Source of the DNA: Diatrype stigma
Taxonomy: Eukaryota; Ascomycota; Sordariomycetes; Xylariales; Diatrypaceae
DNA length: 64,000 nucleotides
Assembly (NCBI GenBank): GCA_022225965.2
Contig: JAKJXP020000017.1
Span: 124,001 to 188,000 of the forward strand
Reading direction: 5' to 3'
The translations under genes were made by a program, and so were the position numbers. Every line of letters starts with the position of its first letter. The stretch's first letter is position 1. Below the pieces are notes generated by a model, which was given only the letters and a program-made list of their open reading frames with translations, was not told the origin of the DNA and did no database searches. This document shows positions 12,025 to 23,546 of this stretch, in pieces.

Positions 12025-12236
12025 TGTAAGAATATAAATGGCTAAAAGCTAATAACGTAATGACTAAGCGTAAACGAAATTATTTTAAGAAAAAAATATA
12101 TAAGATTACTTTTAATTATAATTCCTAAAAATATGTAAAGTTTTTTTTATAGGCCTTAGCCCTTAATGCGGCGTTTAGTCGCCGATTACGTATTGCTTAC
12201 GTAATAAGCCCCCTAAACGAGAGTTATATCTTTATA
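12025..12236 (-). repeat. Left (3') LTR of the nested element
   Basis: It starts TGTAAGAATATAAA and ends TATCTTTATA; the terminal CA expected of an LTR reads TA, a RIP-type change. It aligns without gaps to 19889-20100, and every mismatch I checked is a transition. Confidence 0.93.
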
Positions 12237-14114
12237 TTGCTTTTTTTTTTTCCGGCTGCTGGTTTTTAATAGCTTATTTGTCCGTTTTAAATGCTTATTC
12301 CTAATTTAAGCGCGTAGGCCGGTAATTTTTAAGATTTAGCGGCATCCAGTTGCCGCTTTAATAACGCGCGTATATTGTTTCGGCAATAAATTATTTTTAA
12401 GGTTGCCGGATATTCGTATTTTAATAAATATTTAATCGCCGGTTATTCGGTAATTTACTTTTAATAGGTTTATAATTTCTTTTTATTTATGCGTTTTTTT
12501 CTTTTCCTTTTATTAAATCCTAATATAATAATAATCGCAATATCGTTGCCGTTTTTTTATTGCTTGGTTTTTTGTTTCGTTTATTGTTACGTCTTTATTT
12601 TCGTCGTCGTTTTTTTTCGTTTCTTGTTATTCGTTTGTTTTTATTTAATCGCCGTTTCGTTGTTTTTTATTCGCCGCCGAAATGTCGTTTCGTAAGAAAA
12701 TCCTAAACTTATAATTATTCGATAATTTTTTCGATTAAAAAAATAATTGCGCGTTTATTAATAACGGCAATACGTAATTCGATCGATGCAAATTTGATAA
12801 GCCGTATTGCTATTATATAGGGCTTTTCCATTTAAATATCCGAATCCGTTATATAACGTTATTTATTATCGGTAACGATTTAATTTACCTTTATTACCGG
12901 CAAAACCGTAAAAAATGCTTAACGATAAATATTAATTTTTTATTTATCCGGTTATTTATTAATTAACGCTTAAATATCGACCGCTTTTCGAAAAATGATT
13001 TAAGCCATTTTGAAATTTGCCGAAAATACCGATTTCGAATCGAAAACGTTCTTGGTTACGTCGACGGCTACGTTCCGTTCGTACGCCGGCCGAAAAGCGA
13101 CCCGCAAAATGGGTCGTTATATGGTTTTATTAAAGGCTATATGCTTTGCTTTTCGAGTTGTATATTTAAAAAAAAAACGCGTCGTTTTCGGTACTTTTAA
13201 AAAAAAACGGACGGCAATTATCGCTATCGAAATTTAATTTATGCGTTAATTAATGGCATTATAATTTAAATATTAATTAAATTAAAACGCGGAAATATTT
13301 ATAAATCCTAACGTCGCCCGTTATCGATTAAAAACGATTTAATTATTATACGATTGCCGTTAAATGGTTTATATTAAGTTATAAACGGCATTATAACGGA
13401 TTAAGAATTATACGTAACGTTATTATTTTTCGATTAATATAAAATCGGCGTTTTAAATTCGAAAAAAGCATGAAATAATGCGTCGCTTTATTTAAAACGA
13501 TTTGGCTGTCGTTATTATAACTATTAGCGAAATGGCCTTTTGCGACTTTATAATTCGGAATAGCCGTTTTCGTTTCGCTTTCGTAACGTCCGGTTGTCGA
13601 TTCGGTGCTTTAATTTCGGTTTATCGTTTTCGCTTTAGCTTTTCGGTTATATTAATTTCGGTTTTACGGCCGTTAGTTGCTTTTTTGCCGGTCGTTAGCC
13701 TTTTGTTTTTCGTTAATTTTTTGTTTGCCGTTAATTTTCCGTTTACCGCTAATCCCGCGTCCGTTATCGATTCCGCATTCGTTGCCGACTAAAACGACGA
13801 TAGCGCATAAATCGATTCCGACGATGCGCCGACGGAAATCGAAAGCATAAAAGTCGATCCCGAATAAGTATTAACCTTATTTTTTCCGTATGGCTTATTA
13901 ATAAAGCGCCGGATTTTAAATCCGGAAATAATAGGTTTAATTTTTATTACGGTTGGCTTTTGGTTAATATTCGCTTATCGTTCGATCGTCGTTTGGGCCT
14001 TTTTTTTTTTATAAAGGACGTTTTGTTTTCGTTTTCGTTTTTTTCCTTTTATATTTTTTTTTATATTTACGTATCGTCGCCAAAAAGCCCGATAAAATAA
14101 GAAATATTTTATTT

Positions 14115-14480
14115 TGCGGTTATTTTACGGATATTTAAACGGTTTCCGATCGATTTACGACGGATTTAAGCCGCCAAAATGCTTAAGGTTCTTTTTGTTT
14201 TATAAATATCCAAACGGATTTCGTTCGATTTACGATAAATTTAAGCCGTTAAAGTATTTAAGGCTTTTTTTGTTTTATAAATATTTAAACGGATTCCGTT
14301 CGATTTGCAATAAGTTTAAGCCGTTAAAATATTTAAGGCTTTATGTTTTGTAAATATTTAAACGGACTTTATTCGATTTGTAATAGGTTTAAGCCGTTAA
14401 AATGCTTAAGGCTTTATGTTTTATAAATATTTAAACGGGCTTTATTCGATTTATAACGAATCGGGGCCATTAAAGTGTTT
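14115..14480. repeat. Tandem repeat, about 75-bp unit, 4-5 copies
   Basis: A unit of 72-75 bp recurs, each copy containing ATATTTAAACGG, TTCGATTT and TTTAAGCCGTTAAA. Copies differ mainly by transitions. It lies in the 3' part of the nested element, between its chromodomain and its 3' LTR. The unit is close to a multiple of three, which produces a spurious repetitive plus-strand reading frame. Confidence 0.85.
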
Positions 14481-14569
14481 AAAGCCGAATTAATTAATTG
14501 TTTTTATTTATCGTTTTATTTCTTATATATTTTACGTATTTTCTTTTCGTAATACGCCAGTATTTATTA

Positions 14570-14900
14570 AACGTTAATAAAGTATTTTCTTAGCTTTTAA
14601 GTATTATATTTAATAGGCCATTCTTTTTATTTAATAAAGAATTCCTTCGGTTTTCGGTCGTCGCGATAGCGGACGATATTTTTTATTATTTATTCTTTTT
14701 ATTTATTTTCGAGATTTAATAACGCCGATTATTCAAAGTTTTCGCGGCAATTATATTATGGCTTTAAAGAAAATACGGAAAATACGTTATAAATGCGCTG
14801 GTATTTTGCGAATAACTTAATTCGGTACGCTTATATTTTTATTCGTTCGGCGACTCGTATCCGAATATACGTCGGTACCAGCTTTATTTTTTTTTTAAAC
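14570..14900 (-). pseudogene. Chromodomain and preceding GPxRI-like segment of the nested element
   Basis: Near 14.88 kb the minus strand reads RLKKKIKLVPTYIRIRVAE and then RIKLFAKYQRIYNVFSVF, matching the region after integrase in Gypsy elements (LDxRxxGPFRV..., RIHNVFHVS). Further left it reads EFFIK-stop-KEWPIKYNT, then ILAYYEKKIRK. This is a clear chromodomain pattern (FLVKWKGWPxEYNTWEP) with Trp-to-stop and Gly-to-Glu changes. Chromodomains of this kind direct integration into heterochromatin. Confidence 0.8.
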
Positions 14901-15099
14901 CTAAAGTTTTTTATAAATAACGTTACCGTTTAACCCTTTTTAAATTTCATAAGTATATAACGCTTGTTATAATGTTTTTTTTGGATCGCCGTTGCCTTTT
15001 TTTAATGGGCGCGCATTCGTCGCCGGATTTTTTTCGTTTTGTTTAAACGTTTTTTTATTCCTTATATTTAAAGTTATAACCGTTTAGGTATTTATTTTA

Positions 15100-15900
15100 T
15101 TATATAAGGGTAATAATTATATAATATTTCGAACGGTAAATATTCCGTAAATGTATTACGGTAGTTATTATGGCTGAATTCGGCTTCGTAAAGAATTTTG
15201 GCCCAATTGCTTTGTTTTATGTCGCAATATTTTCGGAAATACCTTTTTAAGTTTTGGTTTATGCGTTTTGTTTGGCCGTTCGTTTATAAGTAATATGCCG
15301 TCGATAATCGGCGCTTAATTTTCCGCGCGTCGTAAAGCTTTTTTTAAAACTTATTAATTAGCAATTTGTTTTTATTATTAACGATATTTTCGGATAATCC
15401 GAATCGGCATTTTATTTTTTAATATAAAATTTTCGCCAATTCGGCGGCCGTAAGCGTTTTTAACGTAAATATAAATAATGCCATTTTCGTAAATCGATTT
15501 ACGATAATTAAAATAGCGTTATAATTAATTCCGTTATTTCTTAAGCTTATTAAAAGGCCCGTAATGAAATTTATGTTAATTTTTTAAAACGATTAATTCG
15601 GTAGCGGCAAAAATTATAACGTTTTATACGGCTTATGTTTGGATTTTATAATTCCTTAATACGTCGGATACGATTCGACGTATATTCGAATATCGGTCGT
15701 TATATTTTCTTAATGGAACTTTCGTTTTAGGAACTTTATGGTTTGCTGGTTTTTTATATGACTTGTTTTTGAATTGTCGTAATATTAATGTATTAACTAT
15801 TGCTATAAAGCAAATTACGTCGGAATTATTAGCTTATTTTTAAAAAAAAGGACGTTATATTTATTTATACGATAGCCGCTTTAAATATTAAGTCGTTAGC
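15100..15900 (-). pseudogene. Integrase remnant of the nested element
   Basis: The minus strand gives LIIVNRFTKMALFIFTLKTL, then CRFGLSENIV, then RRLSTAYYL and TNGQTKRINQNLKRYFRKYC, then NWAKILYEAEFSHNN. This is the Gypsy integrase core in order (IVDRFTKMAxFIP; CRFGLPxNIVSDRD; STAYHPQTDGQTERxNQ; AEFAYN). Pro-to-Leu, Asp-to-Asn and Glu-to-Lys differences fit RIP. Confidence 0.88.
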
Positions 15901-16599
15901 GAACGATTTTTGTTAAGGTTTATAAGTTTAGGTTTTTTTTTGTAGCTTTTTGATTTATTCGTAAAATCGTCGAAACGCCTTTAATATTTAAGCGCCTTTT
16001 TTTTTCGTTAAGGCTTTCGTTAACGGAAAAAAAACGTTTTACGGTAGTATTTCGGTATTTACGTAGTCGTTTTCGGATTTCGACCTTTCGGAATTTGGGC
16101 GTTTAGGAATTTTGCTTTTATCGGCTCCTTATGCTTTTTTTGTAATACGCGTTAAAACGGCTACATAATGGAATTTTTCCGGTATTCGCTGGTTATTTAG
16201 GACCCATTTCTGTTGTAATATTAAATAAGGGTTTCCTTTAATTTTCGCTTTTACGGTTATTATTTAAGCGGCGGTTATTTGGTATTCGGCCGGAAATTTT
16301 GCGATTAACGAATTTTGTATTGCCCGGAATATTTATTTAATTTTGGAATAATTGGGATAATTATAGTTTTAATTCGTTAGTACCTGCTTTATTTCGATTG
16401 GTAGCTTTTCCGTAAGATAAAGCTTTTTCGTTAAGATAAGTAATACGTCGCCGAAATGGATCGGTTTAAATATATAATCCGGTCGTCGACTAAGTCCGTT
16501 AATTGGATTCGTAATTTTCGGTTTATGCTATAAGTTAAAATCGAATTAAAACAGCCTATATATTTAACGGGCCAATTTATTTTGAAAATCCTTTATTGG

Positions 16600-17730
16600 A
16601 ACGTTAATAACTTTTCGTAAAGCTTTATGGTTTATAAATACGGAAAATTTTTATTCGGTTTTTTCCAAAAAGTGGCGTTAATGTTTTAAACTTTCGATTA
16701 TAATTAGGAATTCCTATTAATTCGTTTTTTATTACGTTTCGGTATTTATAAACTTTCGTAATTAAAAAGCGACGGATTTTTATTTATTGTTATATAATTA
16801 GAACAAAATTCCGAAAATCGTTTTTAGGGATGCATTTGTTTTTATTTTCGTTTTTTTGGTATGGTTTTAATGTTGGAATATGGTTGCCGATTAAAAGGCG
16901 TTTTGTAGTTTTATAAAAGCCGCTTTCGCTTCGTTTGGTTATTAAAAGGTTCGTTATTGCGTTCTTTTTTTTAAAAGCGTTATAATCGGCGCGGTAATTT
17001 TGAAATAACTAGATATAAATTTCTTATAAAAATTGGTAAATCTTATAAATATTTAAATGTTTCGAACCGATTTAAGATACGGCTATTGCTATATAACGGC
17101 GATTTTATTTGGATTTATTTTAATTCCGTCGGTATTTATAATAAACCCTAAGAACGAAATTTCTTTTTGGAAAAATTCGTATTTAAATAGCTTTGCGAAT
17201 AATTAATATTTTCGTAAGCGTTCGTAAATTAATCGGAAATGCGTCGTATGTTTTTTTTTATTTTCCGAAAAAATAATAATATTATTTAAGTATATTACGT
17301 AAATTTTGTTTATTAATTCGGCTAAGGTCTTATATATATAGGCCTAAAAGGTGGCCGGGGCATTCGTTAATTTAAACGGCATAATAATATATTTAAATTG
17401 CCCGTAACGCATACGAAAAGCGGTTTTCCATTCGTCGCCTTTTTTAATACGGATCTTATAATAGGCGTTTTTTAAATTAAGCTTAATAAAGACTTTAATA
17501 AAGCCTAGTCGGCCCATAATTTCCGAAATTAAAAATAAAAAATAACGGTTTTTAATTGTTATTTTATTTAGCGCCTTATAGTTTATGCATAAACGAAGCG
17601 CGTTTTCTTTTTTTAAAACGAATAGTATCGGGGCTATAATTTCGGATTTAGATTTTTAAATGCGTTTTGTTATTAAATATTTTTCCAAATACGTTTCGAG
17701 CTTTTTCCGTTAAGGCTTTAATATAGGATA
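16600..17730 (-). pseudogene. Reverse transcriptase and RNase H remnant of the nested element
   Basis: The minus strand reads APILFVLKKENALRLCINYK, then ALNKITIKNRY, then KLNLKNAYYKIRIKKGDEWK, then IIMPFKLTNAPATF, then YVIYLNNIIIFSEN, then SFRNI-like and FTNFYKKFISSYFKI segments. These match consecutive Gypsy reverse transcriptase motifs (LRLCIDYRALNKITIKNRYP; TKLDLRNAYHRIRI; MPFGLTNAPATFQ; YLDDILIFS; FLGFANFYRRFI). The catalytic DD is NN. RNase H-like sequence follows to about 16.6 kb. Confidence 0.92.
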
Positions 17731-19888
17731 AATCGGGCCCGTAATAAGGAATAACTGTTTTAATGCAAAATTAATAACGTATTTTATTTGTTTCAAAATT
17801 AGGTAGGCTTTTATTTTTTTTTCGAAATACATATTTTCGAAATCCTTTAAGCAGTTTGGCAATACGACCGTTTTTTCGGCGTTATTTTCGCCGAATTTAA
17901 GGATGTTTCGATCGTTTTCGAACCCGATTAAATTTATTTAATAAACCGGTTTATTTACGAAAACAAATTCGGCTAATTCTTTGCCGTTAATTTTCTTTAA
18001 ATCGCCGAACGTTTATTAATAAATGGCCGTTTTTAGTATCATTTTTAATCGTTTTATGTTAAAACGGAATAAAAGAAAATTAAGCATTTTATGGTTACGA
18101 CGAATCGTAAAGAATAATTAATAAAACCTTCGTTTTTTTTTTGTTACGTTTATTATTTTTACGTCGAATTCGTATGTTTCGTAATACTTAATAAGGGCGC
18201 TATTAGTTCTTAATAGCTTCGGCTACGTAACGGCGACCGGTCGGAGTTTTTTTTTCCTAGCGAAACGCCGGTTTATTGTATTAATTTAAGCCTTTATATT
18301 TAAGTTAATCCTTACCGTAATAAGCGTCGCGTTTTTTTTCGGAAATACGATTGCGGCCCTTTAAAACGGCGGGCTTATGCCGACCGTACGTAAAAGCTTT
18401 ATCGAAATAAGCTATACGTAAACGCTTATTCCGATAGGCCATTTTCCGATTCCGAGTTAATATTAAAGTCGTCGTATTAGGTAAGGTTTTGGACGGCTAC
18501 GGAAGGAATAACTTTGGATACGCCCGGCGGCGTTTTTTCGCTTTTTGGTCGGAATGGAAATTTCGAATGCTTTTTTTTTTTATAGGCGATAATTCGGTAT
18601 TTTTTTTTTTCGCAATTTTAATACGTTACTGGTAGCCCTTTTTGTTTTTATTATCGAACCGATTTGTTACGGTCGGAATTTATTCGGCATTCGGAATTCC
18701 TTTATTAATTGCTTTTGTTTCGTTTTTTTTAAGCATTAGGCGTTTTAACGTTAAGCATTTTGTTTTTTTTGGGCTTTAAGAAAACGCTATTATACGGCCG
18801 TTTATTTTTGCGTTGTTTTGTTTTTAAAACTTAACTTTTGCATTAAATTTATTAAATTCGATTAATATTCGTTATTATAATAAAGGGCTATTTTAATGCA
18901 ATCTTTTGTTTTAGCATTTTCGTTTTTAATATAAGCTATAAACGGTAATAAAAATAATGCATTAAACGTAGGTTTTTTTATTAAAAATTTAATTCCGGCC
19001 TTTTTACGTTAACTTAATGAGTTCGTTACGTAATAAAAAATTCCATTAGCGATTCGTTGCTTTAACGTAGGTTTTTAAATGTATTTCGAAACGTACGTAT
19101 TACGTATTCGGGGTTTATATATTCTTTTTTAATAAAAGATTATAGGTTTTCGAACGCCGTTTTAGCAACGCTTTTTTTTATGCTGTCGCGATACGATTAT
19201 TATTTAATTTAAAGGTTATTTTTTATGCGGCCCGTAGTTTAATATATATATATTACTTTAATTTGCCTTGGTTTTTCGATAACGTTGGTTTCGATAATGG
19301 AAGTAATTTATTTCTTTTTTTTTTGCATCGTAAACCGTTCGTTAAGTATTCGGCCTAAATATTTCGAAAGTTTGTCGTTTCGTAGGGTTTTATTCGTATG
19401 TTATGCGGTAACGAAGGCGATTAGTTTTTTTCGTTTTATTTTATTTTTCGCGATTTATTCGGTACGTAGGTTTCGTTTTTTTTCGTTTTAAATACGCTTT
19501 GCTTTTAATTCGATTAGCAATTAGGCAATTTTCTGGTTCGTAACGGAAACAAGGTTATTTATAATGTAATCCGGCGATAATTAATTACCAATTGCGCATA
19601 CGAAAGTGCTTTCGGAATTTCCGTAGCTTAGGAAGTTTTTGCGTACCGGGCTTTTTTCGTCGTCTTAACGTTAGGCGGTTGCTAGCGGTTTTCCTTCGTT
19701 TTATAAGGTAGCGGATATCGCTTTTTCGTTTTCGTTGTTCGTATGCCGCTTTTTGCCCGATTCGGCGGCGATTTAATGCTAAGGATCTTTTTTTATATCG
19801 TCCGTTATAACCGTTTTATTTCGGAGATTACGGTTGGTTTTGTTTGTATTAATTATTGCGTTAAATATCGAATAAAAAGCTAAAAAAT

Positions 19889-20100
19889 TATAAGAATATA
19901 AGTAATTAAGAGCTAATAACGTAATGGCTAAACGTAAGCGAAATTATTTTAAGAAAAAGATATATAAGATTATTTTTAGCTATAATTCCTAAAAGTATGC
20001 AGAGTTTTTTTTATGGGCCCTAGCCCTTAATGCGGCGCTTGGTCGCCGATTACGTGCCGCTTACGTAATAAGCCCTTTAAGCAAGAGCCATATCTTTATA
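19889..20100 (-). repeat. Right (5') LTR of the nested element
   Basis: 212 bp, the gap-free partner of 12025-12236. The first two bases read TA instead of TG. TAATT, the right copy of the target duplication, follows at 20101-20105. I could not identify a primer-binding site to its left, probably because of mutation. Confidence 0.93.
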
Positions 20101-20263
20101 TAATTGGACTGCCAATTATTTCGTTTTCGGATAACATCGTAAATTTCGCTTTATAAAATGCGGAAAATAAGAGATAAAATAATGAAATAATAAAATAATA
20201 AAAAGAAAGTTATTATTTTTAACTAAATAATATAAATCTGCAAAAATAATTATTTATATGTAT

Positions 20264-20497
20264 TATAATTAACTTTAATTACTTAATTATTACTAATTCA
20301 GCTAAATATTAAGTTCTTAGGGTTTTTGTTGTAATTGTTATTTAAAGAAAAGAAAAAGAAAAAAAGGAAACAAAAGGTTTCTTAACCTATATCTAAATAT
20401 AATACAGTTACAAAAGTAAATTCCTTAAGAATTCACTTCCTATTATCTAATCAGCCGAATGCCTTAGCTTTGGCATTCACTGCCTTAGGGATCCACA
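20264..20497 (-). repeat. Right (5') LTR of the outer retrotransposon
   Basis: 234 bp, starting TATAATTAAC and ending GATCCACA. Its last 100 bp retain many more C and G bases than the left copy, so RIP was lighter at this edge. Ordinary base composition resumes within a few bases at 20498. Confidence 0.93.
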
Positions 20498-22277
20498 CCT
20501 AGGGCTACTACCTATACCGAGGTACCTACCGAGATGTACAGGTATGTAAGTAGGTAGGTAAGGAAGTAAGGGACCTACCTGAGTGCGGAATAGGCCCGTC
20601 CAACGTTGAACGTCTCAGTATGCGTAAGTATCGGGTATGGCAGTTATGGGATATATGCGTATGGGGTATATGCGTATGGGTTGATGGTATCGACGGAATA
20701 CCAGGCTCTGTTGTTGCCTTTTAGGAGGGGAGGTACCTATATGTATCTCTGTATGCTGAGGTGTACTGTGTAGCCCTCAAGGTGATTCAAAAGTGTAAGT
20801 ACCAGGTAAGTAGTTGGAATTTCCAACTTGGAAATTGGAAACCGGAAATGTTAGTAGGAAATATCACTTGAGGCAAGTGGTTGTTGACGTTGCGGTTGTC
20901 GAAGCATACCTGAGTATAAACTGTATAACGTCTGACTTCGATCACATGCGAAGTACACAAGTACCGACCCAAAGCTACAATCAGCCTCTCATGATATTCA
21001 ATGTGTCTCGATGCTCCTACCGTTACATACCATCATATAGCATTCCCATTGTTCTTACTGTAGCCTGCTGTTTTCGAGATTAGAGTGATGATAATGGCTC
21101 TAACCCCAAGGCCAACGATAGCTCCCTTAGCAACCATAACTACTTACATGAAGCTGGACTTCCTCGGCAGCGATTGCTATGAGTCTTATCTATCATGTAT
21201 GCTGTATCAATCCGATCTCTTGGGATAGACTGACAGGCTGATGGGTTAGTTCAGGCTAATAAGAATGGCAATAATTATCTGCAACAAGGCTACATGGACA
21301 TGGCAGCTCCTGGAGAATTGTTATAGATAACCAGTAAGGCATGGAACTGGAGTCTCAGGACAATGCCCACTGGAACATTAAGTTGGGAGCCCAAGCTTAT
21401 GGATTGTCCTCTATGCTACTTGTATAAATTACTTGATAGATGCCTGGGCTGGCTCTCCAACCCAAAGTATTCTTATATGTTAAGATAATTCTTTGGTGTT
21501 TCCCTCTCTTCCAATAGTGAAAGTATGCTGTCCAGGTTGTCCTGGGGCTCAAAACATCTGAAATACTGCATGTGAGCATGTACATAGGTATCACAGGATG
21601 AATTTTGCTTTATCAAGACGTCTACAACATACTTTGGTATGTTTCCCTAGGTTTCTGTTATGATTACTTACACATAGCTATCGTCCTCTATAGCTAGTCA
21701 CCATCCCCGATACCCACGATATCTCTAGAAGGCAACAATCCATGCCCATTGCATCTCGTTGTGGGAGGAACATCTGCTTGTAAGTTGTAGTTACAGGTCG
21801 TACCCATGAAGGTATGTCTATATATACTTGCATAGTTGGTTACCCATAGAGGGTCTTTCGGATTTCCCAGCTTTAGTTATCAGTTACCAACCATATGATT
21901 GGACGCTTCCATCTGATAACTATCACAAAGTCTACACCCACAGCAACCTGCACCTACGAGACATCAGCTTTGCATCGCAACTCTAGCAGGTTCACCAACA
22001 TATTGCTAAGGTGCTTTGTAAGGAATTGGTTTGATCTGAATCGAATGTATCACCTGGGTATCACGTCTTGCCCCACCCTCCCGGCTTCAGTTTCGACATT
22101 GTTTGCCTTTCAACACCCAGAGAAAATTCTTCGTTACTCAAATACTATTTCTCCGTCTTAAACCTTTTCCTGCCCGAGACGCAGTTGGCTAACTCCACCT
22201 TAGGCATCGTTGCATATCCCCAGTCTGGCCTTTACCGGTATTCTTCTTCTCCTGTCCCATGCATCACAGCTTCAAAG
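20498..22277. other. Intergenic region right of the retrotransposon block
   Basis: About 1.8 kb of ordinary composition. It contains simple-sequence stretches built from TAGGTACC, TAGGTAGG and ACCTACC between 20500 and 20580, and GTATGGG/ATATGCG repeats near 20640-20690. I see no credible gene; short open frames lack features of real proteins. The last few hundred bases must hold the promoter of the gene at 22278. Confidence 0.5.
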
Positions 22278-23546
22278 ATGTTCTTCCCGATGCTAGCATT
22301 CCTCATTGTCGGCGCTGTACTGCCAACAATGGCTGCCAGGATTGATACCGGCACTCCCCAGACCTCGCCTGCAAAGCTGTCTCCCAATGCCATGCTGCTG
22401 CTGCCAACTCCTGCCCCTGTTCCTGCCCCCACGGAACCTCTCAAGGGACGATGGGGAACTCTCGCCTTATTTGAACGTGCCGGGGGCCCTTCAACACCAA
22501 ATCTATGCGGATGGACCCATGGCACTTGTACGTCGTCACTACATGTTCTAGGCCATGCATTTGTTCTATGCTAATCATGACATTATAGCACCCCTACCCA
22601 TGTACTGCCTCGACGAGGATGCGACGTGTACGAACCAGGGCACCTATCGTGCTTGTTGCAAGGAGAGCCAATGCACTGAGAGTAATCTGTTCTTCACGAC
22701 ATGCTACGATGCGACAGCACGCCAATGCTCGTGGCCAGTCGGCAGGAACACCCTCTGCTGGTAAGCTTCACCCAAACAGCCCTTTCATGGCTGTTCCTCA
22801 CGTCCCAAAACTCTATTATACTATGCAAGACATACATCTCACGATAATGTAGCACTTCTCTTGGTGTATCATCTTCGTATTGCGCCACATATCTGTGGTC
22901 TACATCCGCAACACCAGATAAGTTCTTTACACAGTTCTTCTGCACTGAATTCGTCTCGAAAGGCGTGACCGTCCCCTACGCTTTTGAGAGCCCAACAACC
23001 ACTGGTAGAAGCAGTAGCAGCACAACTAGCACATCGCATTCGCCGCCAGTGACATCCTCATCAGATGCAGTCTCAGATAGCCCTAGCATGTCATCCGCCT
23101 TCGCACCTGTTGCGACCGACAACAACAGAACAGGTGAAAGTGGCAGCAATAATGGGAGTGGCAGTGGTGATGATAACGGCATTGGTGGCAACAACGATTC
23201 TAGCGCCGGCGGTCCCCCTATAGGCCTCATCGTAGGCCCCATCGTGGGCGTCTCGTTGGCCACTGCAGGCTTCATGCTCTGGCGCATGTGGCGCAGAGCT
23301 GGCAAGAATGCCGATAGGGTCTCCGCGCCGGAACACGAGATCACCATGCAAGGCATGTACAACGAGACCTGCGAGGGTGGTAACCATTACAACCAGCCAC
23401 ACGACTCCGGCACCAGCGGCAATAATGCTACCCCAATTCCGAATAGAGCTGTCGCGGAACTGGCCGCACCACCTCAACAGATCATAGCGGAAGCGCCGGT
23501 TGTGAACCCCATAGGCGTGGGACACAACCGCGCCGAGCTAGAATGA
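22278..23546 (+). CDS. Secreted-type Cys-rich protein with Ser/Thr stalk and one transmembrane segment (wall-sensor-like)
   Basis: The model has three exons, 22278-22527, 22589-22760 and 22853-23546 (371 aa). The introns of 61 and 92 nt have GTACGT/GTAAGC donors and TAG acceptors and join in frame. Residues 1-20 (MFFPMLAFLIVGAVLPTMAA) look like a signal peptide. A Cys-rich ectodomain follows (CLDEDATCTNQG, RACCKESQCTES, CSWPVG, NTLCC), then a Ser/Thr/Asn-rich stalk (about 190-260), then a transmembrane segment at about 264-285 (GLIVGPIVGVSLATAGFMLW) with a basic stop-transfer flank (RMWRRAGK), and a cytoplasmic tail of about 80 residues. The layout resembles fungal Wsc/Mid2-type cell-wall sensors and other extracellular receptors, but I do not recognise a specific Wsc domain. 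Function is inference from architecture. Confidence 0.82.

Larger units (their letters stand above)
12025..20100 (-). mobile_element. Nested Ty3/Gypsy retrotransposon of the chromovirus type, RIP-degraded
   Basis: An 8076-bp element is bounded by two 212-bp direct repeats of identical length that differ only by transitions, and by a CAATT/TAATT duplication. It lies inside the outer element's gag or 5' region, so it inserted later. The coding strand is minus. From right to left I can read reverse transcriptase (about 17.7-17.0 kb), RNase H (about 16.9-16.6 kb), integrase (about 15.9-15.1 kb), a GPxRI-type segment (about 14.9 kb) and a chromodomain (about 14.7 kb). The order RT-RH-IN-chromodomain defines chromoviruses. 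A pyrimidine tract on the plus strand just right of the left LTR is the polypurine tract. About 2.3 kb between chromodomain and 3' LTR is unexplained and contains 75-bp tandem repeats. No intact frame remains. Confidence 0.92.
6722..20497 (-). mobile_element. Outer Ty3/Gypsy-like LTR retrotransposon, RIP-degraded and split by a nested element
   Basis: The direct repeats at 6722-6955 and 20264-20497 are both exactly 234 bp and have TG...CA ends (TA at the mutated start of the right copy), so they are LTRs. All differences I compared between them are C/T or G/A transitions. Between them the DNA is extremely AT-rich. The coding strand is minus: a purine-rich tract on that strand (AGAAAAGGGAAA) lies next to the left LTR, as expected for the polypurine tract beside a 3' LTR. 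A fossil zinc knuckle, reverse transcriptase and probable integrase occur from right to left. Removing the nested element leaves about 5.7 kb, a normal Gypsy length. The five bases outside each LTR (CGTAT and CCTAG) do not match, so no target-site duplication survives. No functional protein remains. Confidence 0.92.

Noticed and set aside
10368..14353. Open plus-strand frames inside the AT-rich block (for example 10368-10625, 13502-13792, 14114-14353)
   Set aside because: They are antisense to the fossil retrotransposon genes, consist of Phe/Ile/Tyr-rich low-complexity sequence, and one is just the 75-bp tandem repeat translated.
6722..20497. AT-rich block as a centromere or as horizontally acquired AT-rich DNA
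   Set aside because: Both edges coincide with matching LTRs, and the interior decodes as mutated Gypsy proteins, so nested retrotransposons with RIP explain it.
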